The notes: a model not told the origin generated them from the sequence alone. 7,560 nt of DNA from Thermodesulfovibrionales bacterium (GCA_022865525.1 JALHSV010000068.1:1-7560), one strand, 5' to 3'. Counted from the stretch's first letter, positions 1-7,249 are shown. Made by a program: numbers and translations.

Positions 1-2598
1 GTCGATTCTGCCTCTGAATACAGTCCGCTCCTTCTCGAGAATAAAGGGCAGCTCTGAAAAAGAATGCTTTTGCGGAAGGATAATATCTTTCAGGTATCCT
101 GATATCGAAAGATTTGCGAAGTCTTTTCGGATGATATCGTTAAGTCGTGCGATATGTTTTTCATGAGGGATTTCATTTCTCAGGAGGAACGAAGACCTGA
201 TCTGCAATTTATCATACGGGGTTATTGCCTTCGAGAGTTCTTCGAAAAGGATGTGAAACACTCTGCCGAGCAATACCCAGTCGTCTCCATGCCTGACCCT
301 GATATCCCGATCTTCCGTAACATCACGCCATCTCGTGGAAGGCTCGTATGCAAGAGGATCAGTGTAGTGCGGCCCTGACAAGAACCGTCCGTCTGTCCCT
401 GTTTCCATTGAAAGAGGTGATGGGCGATACAGGTTGTCAATGTCCGATTCCCTCAGTATGCTGAGTGATGGAAGGTAGTCCTGGTTATCAGTAATGTATT
501 TCAATCTGCCCGCATGGTACTTTCCTTTCTTCGGTGCAGCAAGCATGCAGAGGAAATCCCGTGCTCTTGTTACCGCTACATAAAAAAGCCTTTTTTCTTC
601 CTCAAGCTCCTTATCCTTTCTCCTCATGAAATGCAGGATTTCCTTTCTCCTGAGAGAATCATCCTCATATGCCAGAGAGATATTCTCTCCCTCCTCATCA
701 ATCACGACAGAGCTGCTTCTTGGCAGATTATCCTCATCAAGGGCAGGAAGGAATATTAGAGGAAACTGCAGTCCCTTTGCTGCATGAATTGTCATAATCT
801 GGACCGCATTCATGCCCTCGGTATTCATATGCGCCTTTGACTCTTCTCGCGTTTTTGATTGTATGAGTTTCTCCCTGATTTCAAGACCGGAAAACCCCTG
901 AGACTCATACTCTTCGATGAGCGCTATGAATTTCTTCACATTTGCATGCCTCTGATGTTCCCCAAAATACTGCCATCCACCTGTTTCTGACAGGGCATCT
1001 TCAAGAATCACAGCAAAGGGTGTTGTTCTGGATTTTTCAAGCCAGTTCGATATGATACGGAACGCCCCGGAAATCCTCTTGTTCTTCACCATGCCAAGCT
1101 TCCCGAAAAGCGGGGCATTGCCTTTATCTACAATCCTCATAAACATTCCGTAGCCGATACCAAATAACGGAGACCGCAACAGGCAGAAAAGACTGTGGTC
1201 ATCATATGGATCAACAAGAAAGAAAAGCAGCTCTCTCAGGAACGCCACCTCGGGTTCATCATAAAACCCGATACCTTTTACCACAATGAACGGTATTCCA
1301 TGACGTCGCAGCGCTTCTTCATACACGGTAAGGTGGGTACGTTTCCGCAGGAGGATTGCCATATCACCATACGCGCATTTCCTCCTGATTTCTCCATCCC
1401 ATATTTCGTGAACAGTATTCAGTGAGCGTATTCTGCGGGCAAGAACCGAGGCTTCGTGTTCACGGTTTTTCCTGATGCCCTCTTCCCCTTCAAGCAGAAT
1501 GAGTTCGACCTGTCCGGTTCCTTTTCGTGTTGCTTCAAAAGGAGTATAGCTGGTGCGCCATCGTTCAAACAGACCTGACGGCATCAGGAGCGTGAAAAGG
1601 CTGTTGACAAAGGCTACGATCTCCGGAAGACTCCGGTAGTTTTCCTTAATCGCCTCGAAGTGGAATTCTTCTGCAAGCCATTCAGAGAATTTTTCCTTTG
1701 CTTCCTGAAATATTTCGACATTTGCACCCCTGAAGAGATATATTGACTGCTTTTCATCCCCGACAAGGAAGATGGTTGGTATTTTTCCTCTGTCTCTCTT
1801 TGCGCCGAGACCTGAACGCCACTCCTCCGTCAGTTTATCGATGATCTTCCATTGCAGAGAACTTGTGTCCTGAAATTCATCGACCAGGATATGGTCTGTA
1901 TGCTCGTCAAAGGAATACAGAAAAGTCTGCCATTGAGGGTTCTTTATCAGTGCCTCATATGCGAGCAATTCGATGTCATTGAAATCGATAAGATGCCTTT
2001 CCCGTTTCTTGTCGGTATACCACCTGAGACATCGGGCATACAATTCCAGAATTCTTTTTTCTTCGCCTTCAGCAGGATGATCATCTTTGATCATGATCTC
2101 CGGATGAGGCCTCTTGCTGTGCAGTTCATTGATTATCCTGAAAAGACTGTTCCAGCCCTTTACCCCTCTGGTGACAATCATGGAAAAGAAGAGGTCGGGC
2201 TTTTCATTTTCCTCCATAAGGCTTTCATAAACGGATTCGGTCCAGAGGGTGGATGCATTGAATTCATCCATAACCTTGAGAGAGGGATCAAGGCCAAGCT
2301 CCATTGAAAAACGTTTCATCAGTTTAAGACAGAATGAGTGGATTGTTGAAATACGCATGAACGGCATCTTCTCCCGAATCTGTATGAAAAGCGCAGGATG
2401 CTCGGCTTCGAGTATCGTGAGAATCCTTTCCTTCATTTCTGCAGCAGCCTTTTCGGTGAATGTTATCGCAAGGATATGTTCTATCTGAGAGCCGCTCAGT
2501 AACAGGCTGACATAACGGCGTGCAAGTTTTTCCGTTTTCCCGGAACCAGCCGGGGCTGATATGATCACACTCTTTGTTATATCAAGATACTTTTCCAT
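1..2598 (-). CDS. addA: AddA-type ATP-dependent helicase-nuclease subunit (UvrD/RecB family), C-terminus cut by window edge
   Basis: The 866 codons visible form one open frame that leaves the window at base 1. The protein is the motor and one nuclease of an AddAB (RecBCD-like) complex, which unwinds and resects double-strand breaks for recombination. SF1A motifs appear in order: Walker A APAGSGKT (15-22), Ia ITFTEKAA (45-52), TIHSFC (85-90), DFNDIE (205-210), Walker B LVDEFQDTS (238-246), motif III VGDEKQSIY (279-287), motif IV ENYRS (319-323), motif V TIHAAKGLQF (602-611) and motif VI FYVAVTRAR (672-680). The C-terminal PD-(D/E)XK nuclease begins with GRVFH (778-782). The last residues are GRID (863-866), so the frame ends on the expected catalytic Asp and the D/E-x-K part is outside. 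Catalytic Asp near 866 implies a protein clearly shorter than the roughly 1230-residue Bacillus AddA. The start is ATG at 2598, 8 bases after the addB stop. It has only a weak ribosome site, so coupling to addB is likely. An in-frame TTG at 2640 is an alternative start. Confidence 0.93.
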   Translation of the reverse strand, partial: MEKYLDITKSVIISAPAGSGKTEKLARRYVSLLLSGSQIEHILAITFTEKAAAEMKERILTILEAEHPALFIQIREKMPFMRISTIHSFCLKLMKRFSMELGLDPSLKVMDEFNASTLWTESVYESLMEENEKPDLFFSMIVTRGVKGWNSLFRIINELHSKRPHPEIMIKDDHPAEGEEKRILELYARCLRWYTDKKRERHLIDFNDIELLAYEALIKNPQWQTFLYSFDEHTDHILVDEFQDTSSLQWKIIDKLTEEWRSGLGAKRDRGKIPTIFLVGDEKQSIYLFRGANVEIFQEAKEKFSEWLAEEFHFEAIKENYRSLPEIVAFVNSLFTLLMPSGLFERWRTSYTPFEATRKGTGQVELILLEGEEGIRKNREHEASVLARRIRSLNTVHEIWDGEIRRKCAYGDMAILLRKRTHLTVYEEALRRHGIPFIVVKGIGFYDEPEVAFLRELLFFLVDPYDDHSLFCLLRSPLFGIGYGMFMRIVDKGNAPLFGKLGMVKNKRISGAFRIISNWLEKSRTTPFAVILEDALSETGGWQYFGEHQRHANVKKFIALIEEYESQGFSGLEIREKLIQSKTREESKAHMNTEGMNAVQIMTIHAAKGLQFPLIFLPALDEDNLPRSSSVVIDEEGENISLAYEDDSLRRKEILHFMRRKDKELEEEKRLFYVAVTRARDFLCMLAAPKKGKYHAGRLKYITDNQDYLPSLSILRESDIDNLYRPSPLSMETGTDGRFLSGPHYTDPLAYEPSTRWRDVTEDRDIRVRHGDDWVLLGRVFHILFEELSKAITPYDKLQIRSSFLLRNEIPHEKHIARLNDIIRKDFANLSISGYLKDIILPQKHSFSELPFILEKERTVFRGRID

Positions 2599-2606
2599 AT
2601 CTGCTG

Positions 2607-5411
2607 TTATCTCATCACTGCTTTCTGTATATAGGGACAATAAGGCCTTTCCGGGCAATTCCTGCATATCTGCTCGATCAGAGGAAGCGCTGGGAATTCT
2701 CCTTTCCTCATCTTTATAACCGTTTCTTCGAGAAACCGGAGTCCCGCTTCTCTGTAATCCTCCAATGTGCGGCCATTCTTTCTGTCATTTCTGTTCGGGA
2801 TCCACGACAGGGAAAGATCCCGTAATGAATATATCCCGACACGCTCCACAAGAACACCTGTTAAATTCATTAACGCAGCATAGAGAATTAACTGAAGGTT
2901 AACTCCCTGTGATAGTACCTGAGAACCACTGAACTGGGTCGCACCTGTCTTGTAATCTATCAGCTCTACAACAGGGGTTCCGAATGATGATACGTGATAG
3001 TTGAGTGATATATTTTTGTCTCCACTTGTGTCTTTTAACTCTTGGCTCATAATTTTATTGTCTATCCGGTCGATCTTCCCTTTCAGGGTGATCCCCTTCA
3101 AGACCTCTCCTTTGACTGGAACTTCAGCCCTCATGAACGTATACCCTTCATCCGCTATTTTTCGCTCGAGTTCATAGATAACGGGAAGGATTGACAGGAA
3201 TGTATCCTTGATGACTTTTTTCCAGTAGTCTTCAAGAGGCCTTCGGGACAGGAGAGCGTCTATTCTTTTACCGGCATTCAGAACAAGGGTATTTAAATCT
3301 GCAAATGGCTCTGATAGCAGTTCCTGCATAATTTCATGTGCGATGGTCCCCAGGACTAATGCCTCCATCTCGAACTTTCTGATTTCCAGCGGTTTCAGGG
3401 AAAGGACTTTTTCGATGAAGAACTTTCTCGGGCAGGTTCTGTACGCGTCAATATCAGTCACACGGATGGAAGATTTCTCTCCAAACATTTTTTGAATCAA
3501 TCTCTTGTCGATCACGCGTACATCTGATATGAATGAAGAAAGCAGCACTCTGCTTTTTCTGATAAGCTCTTCTTCCCTTGAAAATATCCCGTGTACCGGC
3601 TTCGTTATTTCTTGATTCCATGATAAAAATGAGGAGGGGAGAAACAATCTGTCTCCTTCCATCACAGAATAACTGAGGGAGTAATTCTTCGCAGATGACA
3701 GCGCCCTCGTGAACAGAAATCTCTGAAGAAGAAGATATTTCTCCACATTAACAAGGCCAAGCTCTGTCCTGACACTGTCCGGCAAGAGAAGGTCAATATC
3801 AGGTTTGGACGGCAAAGCCCCGTCTCTCAGTCCGCCGAAGTACAGATGTTCAGGTTCGAGGCCGGCTAAATCCATGAAACTCATGACACGGACACCTAAA
3901 TTGTCTGTCTCTATAGAGGTCGCATTCAGGCAGTGTTTCAGTGCTTCTGTGAACGTGTGCATATCTGTTGGAGAAGCATTAGATAAGTTATCTACAAAGG
4001 AAAGTTCGTTTAATATCTCAATGATCTTATCCCTGTTGTTGATATCCTGATTTCCGATATCGGTGAAATCAAAATCATTCAGGAGATTCATAACAGCTTC
4101 GCTGAAATCACTGAAAGACGCGTTATTGCGTATAGATTCAAGGTGCGACAGTTTTTTGAAGACCCACGCAATATCTTTTTCAATGGCCCGGGATTCCTTT
4201 CCGCTGATGAGTTCTCCATAAGAATACTTCTCCTCGGACTTCATAAGGTTTAACCATGCGTTTTTTCCTTTTGTGAGACCTGAGGCAATACAGATAGAGG
4301 GGATATATTCCTTGAAGGAAGTGGGGAGGGCTTTAAAATAAGGGGAGATGAGGAATTGAGAAAACTTAAGTCTCGGGTAATCGTTCGATACTGAATCGAG
4401 CAACGCCAGGAGGTCGAGAAAAGGCTTTTTCTTAGCAAAAGGTTTCTCAGATGCAATGGTGAAGGGAATGCCGTATTTCCTGAAAACTCGTGACAGCATA
4501 TCTGAATAAGCGTGAAGCTCAGGAAAAACAACGATGATTTTATCCAAATCAGGTGCGGTCCCTGCTATAAATTGATTCTTTATACCTCTCGCAATCCCCT
4601 CGATCTCTTCTTCTTCCCCCCGATAAGGATGGTGGGCCAGATGCATGTGTGGTTTTTCATAATCAAGATACGTAGCTTTAAACATAAAGTTATTATTGAT
4701 AAAATTAACGTATCCAACTGTTATAAAATGATAATCAGCGTCATAAGGAATTGAGATAAAGGTGTCAAGTGCGTTGTCAATCAACGTCTTGAGGATCGTC
4801 TCTTCTATTCCGGTTAATTCGTAGAAACCGTCAATGATAATGCAATCATACCTCATCGTGTGTTGCCGTATAATGCAAGGACATAGTTCCATAGCATCAT
4901 TCTCATCAACAGCATTGCACTTCTTCAGCATTGACTGATATCGCCCCATGATGTTCGCAGCTTCCATAGCCATAGATGAGACCTCCTCAGGTATTCCGAA
5001 GCGATCAAAAATCGACCGGAGTTCGCTGGCGATTGTTTCCAGGGTCTTTCCCGGATGATACCGTTTTATCTCATTTATGAAGTCGGCAATCAGGCATGAA
5101 TACCCAAGGGTTCTGTCAGACAGTTTTGACAGGATGACTGGTGTCAGCGACTGTGGTATGATGTTTTTGTTTTCATACAGTTGGAAAAGCCGCTTTGAAA
5201 GCTGTTTTATGGTCATCATTTCAGGTGGTATGTAACAATCACCCGTAACCGCATGGAATATTCGCTGTGCATCCCATATTTTCCATGGAGTCGGGTTTAG
5301 ATAAAGGATTTTTGAATAGTCCGGACCCTTTATTTTTCTTGTAGCTTTTTTGAAGAGTTCTTCAGTTGAACCCTTATAGGCAAATGCGGTATAAAAGACG
5401 TTGATCGGCAT
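2607..5411 (-). CDS. addB: AddB-type helicase-nuclease subunit with Fe-S nuclease domain, no Walker A
   Basis: This complete 934-residue protein is the partner of the AddA encoded 8 bases downstream. In this family AddB supplies the second nuclease and a helicase-like scaffold. The C-terminal nuclease is intact: GTIAH (688-692), GKIDRID with Asp781, IDYKTG with Asp819 and Lys821, then a QLILYAA helix. Four cysteines match the AddB iron-sulfur staple: Cys660 in CPRKF, then Cys916, Cys919 and Cys925 (CxxC-x5-C) at the extreme C-terminus. The N-terminal part looks like an inactivated helicase: no GxGKT occurs near the start, while a degenerate Walker B-like segment (IIIDGFYELTG, near 190-200) and a GGLRDGALP segment (near 525) remain. 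It is shorter than Bacillus AddB (about 1166 residues), which retains a Walker A. The ATG at 5411 has no convincing Shine-Dalgarno site and lies only about 10 bases after the predicted transcription start. AddB rather than another RecB-like nuclease is supported by the cysteine pattern plus the adjacent addA. Confidence 0.92.
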   Translation of the reverse strand: MPINVFYTAFAYKGSTEELFKKATRKIKGPDYSKILYLNPTPWKIWDAQRIFHAVTGDCYIPPEMMTIKQLSKRLFQLYENKNIIPQSLTPVILSKLSDRTLGYSCLIADFINEIKRYHPGKTLETIASELRSIFDRFGIPEEVSSMAMEAANIMGRYQSMLKKCNAVDENDAMELCPCIIRQHTMRYDCIIIDGFYELTGIEETILKTLIDNALDTFISIPYDADYHFITVGYVNFINNNFMFKATYLDYEKPHMHLAHHPYRGEEEEIEGIARGIKNQFIAGTAPDLDKIIVVFPELHAYSDMLSRVFRKYGIPFTIASEKPFAKKKPFLDLLALLDSVSNDYPRLKFSQFLISPYFKALPTSFKEYIPSICIASGLTKGKNAWLNLMKSEEKYSYGELISGKESRAIEKDIAWVFKKLSHLESIRNNASFSDFSEAVMNLLNDFDFTDIGNQDINNRDKIIEILNELSFVDNLSNASPTDMHTFTEALKHCLNATSIETDNLGVRVMSFMDLAGLEPEHLYFGGLRDGALPSKPDIDLLLPDSVRTELGLVNVEKYLLLQRFLFTRALSSAKNYSLSYSVMEGDRLFLPSSFLSWNQEITKPVHGIFSREEELIRKSRVLLSSFISDVRVIDKRLIQKMFGEKSSIRVTDIDAYRTCPRKFFIEKVLSLKPLEIRKFEMEALVLGTIAHEIMQELLSEPFADLNTLVLNAGKRIDALLSRRPLEDYWKKVIKDTFLSILPVIYELERKIADEGYTFMRAEVPVKGEVLKGITLKGKIDRIDNKIMSQELKDTSGDKNISLNYHVSSFGTPVVELIDYKTGATQFSGSQVLSQGVNLQLILYAALMNLTGVLVERVGIYSLRDLSLSWIPNRNDRKNGRTLEDYREAGLRFLEETVIKMRKGEFPALPLIEQICRNCPERPYCPYIQKAVMR

Positions 5412-5428
5412 ACAATAATGAGTTCTTT

Positions 5429-5437
5429 ATTATACCA
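5429..5437 (-). promoter_or_regulatory. Extended -10 promoter of the addB-addA operon
   Basis: On the minus strand the sequence reads TGGTATAAT, a perfect -10 hexamer preceded by the TGn extension, 17 bases upstream of the addB ATG. No good -35 hexamer lies at the usual 16-18 base distance, which fits an extended -10 promoter. Transcription would start near 5420-5422, leaving a leader of only about 10 bases. The assignment is inferred from consensus only. Confidence 0.5.
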
Positions 5438-5506
5438 TCATCATTAACAACCGGCAGATTGACAGGAATTACTATGGGGAAAAAGCGTTTACCATTCAGA
5501 TATCAC

Positions 5507-5535
5507 TTGCGCTTTTGAAGAAATTTATATTAAAT
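5507..5535 (+). promoter_or_regulatory. Candidate promoter for the hpt-queD-regulator cluster
   Basis: TTGCGC at 5507-5512 and TTAAAT at 5530-5535 are separated by 17 bases in an AT-rich stretch before hpt. Both hexamers are only partial matches to the sigma-70 consensus. Other AT-rich hexamers nearby (for example TATATT at 5526) could serve instead, so the exact position is uncertain. Confidence 0.25.
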
Positions 5536-5578
5536 AGTACATATATTTGTCGCGATAAACCTGCAATTTTAAATCATT

Positions 5579-5584
5579 AAGGAG
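5579..5584 (+). promoter_or_regulatory. Strong ribosome binding site of hpt
   Basis: AAGGAG lies 5 bases before the ATG at 5590 and fixes the hpt start. It is the best Shine-Dalgarno site of the plus-strand cluster. queD and the LuxR gene have no comparable site, which suggests they rely on translational coupling. Confidence 0.7.
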
Positions 5585-5589
5585 CGTGT

Positions 5590-6111
5590 ATGATTATCGG
5601 AAAACCTCTTTTGACTACCCGACAGATACAGGTAAAGGTTAAAGAACTTGCTCAAAATATCTCAAAAGATTATGTTGGAAAAGAAATTCTTGCGGTGGGA
5701 ATCCTGAAAGGGTCATTCATGTTTTTCTCCGACATTGTTCGTGAAATCGAGGTTCCTCTTACCCTCGACTTTATTCTCGCTTCAAGTTATGTGAAGTCTG
5801 AAACATCGGGTGAAGTGAAGATTCATTATGATATCCGCGAAGACATTTCGGATAAGCATGTGCTTCTTATAGACGATATTGTTGATACCGGAATTACCCT
5901 CAATCAGATCCGGGAAAGAATTCTTAGCCGTTTTCCCCTCAGCCTGAAGATATGTACATTCCTGGACAAGAAAGAGAGAAGGGAAGTTGATATTCCGTTG
6001 GATTATGTCGGGTATGTTATTCCCAACCAGTTTGTTGTCGGTTACGGCCTTGATTACGACAATAAATACAGGAACCTGCCCTATATATCGATTTTTAGGA
6101 AAAAAGCCTGA
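5590..6111 (+). CDS. hpt: Hypoxanthine (guanine) phosphoribosyltransferase
   Basis: This 173-residue cytosolic enzyme of purine salvage joins PRPP to hypoxanthine or guanine to make IMP or GMP. The length and fold order fit bacterial Hpt. The pyrophosphate loop LKGS is at 39-42 and the flexible catalytic loop around SSYVKSETSG is at 65-74. The PRPP-binding signature VLLIDDIVDTGITL is at 91-104; the catalytic-base position is Asp99, and the usual Glu-Asp pair is Asp95-Asp96 here. The base-contacting lysine lies in LDKKE (125-129) and the Mg-binding Asp155 in VVGYGLDYD. The start is set by AAGGAG 5 bases upstream. hpt is the first gene of a tight plus-strand cluster, with queD starting 9 bases after its stop. 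In many bacteria hpt lies beside tilS and ftsH; that context is not seen here. Whether the enzyme prefers hypoxanthine, guanine or xanthine cannot be read from the sequence. Confidence 0.96.
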   Translation: MIIGKPLLTTRQIQVKVKELAQNISKDYVGKEILAVGILKGSFMFFSDIVREIEVPLTLDFILASSYVKSETSGEVKIHYDIREDISDKHVLLIDDIVDTGITLNQIRERILSRFPLSLKICTFLDKKERREVDIPLDYVGYVIPNQFVVGYGLDYDNKYRNLPYISIFRKKA

Positions 6112-6120
6112 TTACCGAAT

Positions 6121-6492
6121 ATGTTTGAATTAATGATCGAAACGTATTTCTCTGCTGCGCATCAACTGAGAGGGTATAAAGGGCAATGTGAAAAACTTCA
6201 TGGGCATAACTGGAAAGTGCAGGTGTATGTTCTCGCAGAGAAGCTGAATGAAATCGATTTAGCGATAGATTTCCATGAACTGAAACGGCTTACTGAAGAG
6301 GTTTTGGCACCTCTTGATCATGGGTTTTTAAACGATATCTTTCCTTTTACTGAAAAAAATCCTTCATCAGAAAATATTGCTAAATGGATCTATGATTCTC
6401 TGAAAAAAAAATTGAACGATACCAGCGTAAGTCTTTCCGGCGTAACCGTGTGGGAATCCGAGGCAGCTTCCGCGACATATTTTGAAGAATGA
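6121..6492 (+). CDS. queD: 6-carboxy-5,6,7,8-tetrahydropterin synthase (QueD), PTPS family
   Basis: This 123-residue zinc enzyme converts 7,8-dihydroneopterin triphosphate to 6-carboxytetrahydropterin, the second step towards preQ0 and queuosine in tRNA. The zinc ligands are His14 (FSAAHQL), His27 and His29 (LHGH). The catalytic residues expected for the family are present: Cys23 in CEKLHGHNW, the Asp66-His67 pair in LDHGF and the pterin-anchoring Glu112 in WESEAASATY. The Cys located four residues before HGH, together with the short length, favours QueD over eukaryote-type pyruvoyltetrahydropterin synthase. The ATG at 6121 is 9 bases after the hpt stop and has no clear Shine-Dalgarno site, so translation is probably coupled to hpt. 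A second in-frame ATG at 6133 could be the true start and would still keep every motif. No queC, queE or queF is in the window, so the rest of the pathway must be elsewhere. Confidence 0.95.
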   Translation: MFELMIETYFSAAHQLRGYKGQCEKLHGHNWKVQVYVLAEKLNEIDLAIDFHELKRLTEEVLAPLDHGFLNDIFPFTEKNPSSENIAKWIYDSLKKKLNDTSVSLSGVTVWESEAASATYFEE

Positions 6493-6505
6493 GACATACC
6501 GATCA

Positions 6506-7138
6506 ATGAATGATATGACCATACGAATAGCTATAGGTTGCCACAGTTATCTTCTCGGTGAGGGAATAAAGAAACTCTTCAGGGAAGAGGACGGAATAGA
6601 TGTCATCGGTATTTTCGATGAAGGGATTGATATAAAAGAGATATTAAAACTCACCCCTGATATTATTCTTGCGGACTTCAAGATATTCAGATCCTTCCCA
6701 GATGAATTTCCGGAGGACAACCCTACAAAGATTTTACTGATCAGTGACAGGTCATGGCTTTCGGAATCTGAGAGGCAGATCCCCGAGTTACTGACAAGAG
6801 GAGTTTTCGGCATTCTCGCACCTGATGCTGATTCTCAGATCCTCAGAAAAGCTGTTAAAGTGGTCTACGCCGGAGAATTGTGGCTGGACCGTAAACTGAT
6901 CAAAGATGTTCTCTATAACATGACTCATGTGGACCGGAAGATTGACCTGACCAGGAAAGAAAAAGAGATCGTATCACTCATATGCCATGGTTACAGAAAC
7001 AAGGAAATAGCGCAAAAGCTTAGTATCGCTGAGCAGACGGTGAAATCCCACTGTAACCGGATATTCAAGAAGGTCGGCGTTTCAGACAGACTTCAGCTTG
7101 CACTTTATACACATAAGATATGGCCGGGCCATATTTAA
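6506..7138 (+). CDS. LuxR/NarL-family transcriptional regulator with degenerate receiver domain
   Basis: This 210-residue protein (from ATG 6506) has an N-terminal receiver-like domain (about 5-120) and a C-terminal LuxR-type DNA-binding domain (about 147-205). The DNA-binding part is canonical: LTRKEKEIVSLICHG, then NKEIAQKLSIAEQTVKSH with the recognition helix, then KVGVSDRLQ. The receiver keeps a candidate phosphoacceptor Asp57 (IILADF) and Ser80 at the Ser/Thr switch position. The acidic Mg-binding pair after the first strand is replaced by Gly11-Cys12 (IGCHS), and the conserved lysine before the last helix is Pro106 (ILAPDAD). It therefore probably works without normal phosphorylation. 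The frame is open back to a TTG at 6482 that overlaps the end of queD, and an ATG at 6515 is also possible. None of these starts has a good ribosome site, and I chose 6506 as the first ATG. No histidine kinase is adjacent. Target genes are unknown. Confidence 0.88.
   Translation: MNDMTIRIAIGCHSYLLGEGIKKLFREEDGIDVIGIFDEGIDIKEILKLTPDIILADFKIFRSFPDEFPEDNPTKILLISDRSWLSESERQIPELLTRGVFGILAPDADSQILRKAVKVVYAGELWLDRKLIKDVLYNMTHVDRKIDLTRKEKEIVSLICHGYRNKEIAQKLSIAEQTVKSHCNRIFKKVGVSDRLQLALYTHKIWPGHI
7116..7136 (+). terminator. Inverted repeat overlapping the regulator's stop codon, possible weak terminator
   Basis: ATATGGC (7118-7124) and GCCATAT (7128-7134) form a perfect 7-base stem around a CGG loop, extendable outward by a G-T and an A-T pair. 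It ends within the TAA stop at 7136-7138 and is followed by only TTTAAAG. The missing long T tract makes efficient intrinsic termination doubtful; it may instead protect the 3' end of the transcript. Confidence 0.3.
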
Positions 7139-7168
7139 AGTATTAAAACAAAAGTTCTATATCCCTAC

Positions 7169-7188
7169 AAACTTATTATTATAAGTTT
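7169..7188. repeat. 20-base AT-rich inverted repeat, possible operator
   Basis: AAACTTAT (7169-7176) and ATAAGTTT (7181-7188) are perfect 8-base inverted arms around a TATT spacer. The site lies in the 162-base gap between the LuxR-type regulator and the zinc-ribbon PilZ gene, about 113 bases before the latter. The arms are almost pure A/T, so a stable RNA hairpin is unlikely. A dyad binding site for a dimeric regulator is the simpler reading, but this is inference. Confidence 0.35.
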
Positions 7189-7221
7189 ACAGCCTTATGG
7201 GTGATTGTAAAATATTCATGT

Positions 7222-7249
7222 TTGGTGTAATAGTGTATATGCAAATAAT
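7222..7249 (+). promoter_or_regulatory. Weak candidate promoter for the zinc-ribbon PilZ gene
   Basis: TTGGTG (7222-7227) and AATAAT (7244-7249) are spaced 16 bases apart in the AT-rich gap upstream of the PilZ gene. The -10 element matches five of six consensus bases but the -35 element is poor. In such AT-rich DNA a match of this quality can arise by chance. Just downstream is an 8-base palindrome AACCGGTT at 7262-7269. Confidence 0.2.

Noticed and set aside
154..2488. Several plus-strand open frames of 74 to 151 codons between 154 and 2488
   Set aside because: They lie opposite addA, whose translation shows every helicase motif in order. The plus-strand products have no recognisable motifs and no good ribosome sites.
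2607..3450. Possible Cas4-like nuclease, hinting at a CRISPR or defence locus
   Set aside because: The four-cysteine Fe-S PD-(D/E)XK domain is shared with Cas4, but here it is the C-terminus of a 934-residue AddB next to addA. No repeats or other cas genes are present.
2574..4754. Plus- and minus-strand short open frames within addB
   Set aside because: They overlap the 934-residue AddB frame, which carries conserved nuclease and cysteine motifs. The short frames look like low-information shadows.
5412..5589. Riboswitch or attenuator in the divergent region
   Set aside because: I could not find a stable stem-loop or a recognisable purine or preQ1 aptamer core. Only promoter-like elements and the hpt ribosome site are supported.
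6121..6492. Pyruvoyltetrahydropterin synthase (biopterin pathway) as the function of the PTPS-family gene
   Set aside because: The short length, the Cys position before HGH and the bacterial context fit QueD better. No sepiapterin reductase or other biopterin gene is nearby.
6547..6813. 88-codon minus-strand open frame
   Set aside because: It is antisense to the receiver domain of the LuxR-type gene, has serine-rich low-complexity content and shows no independent support.
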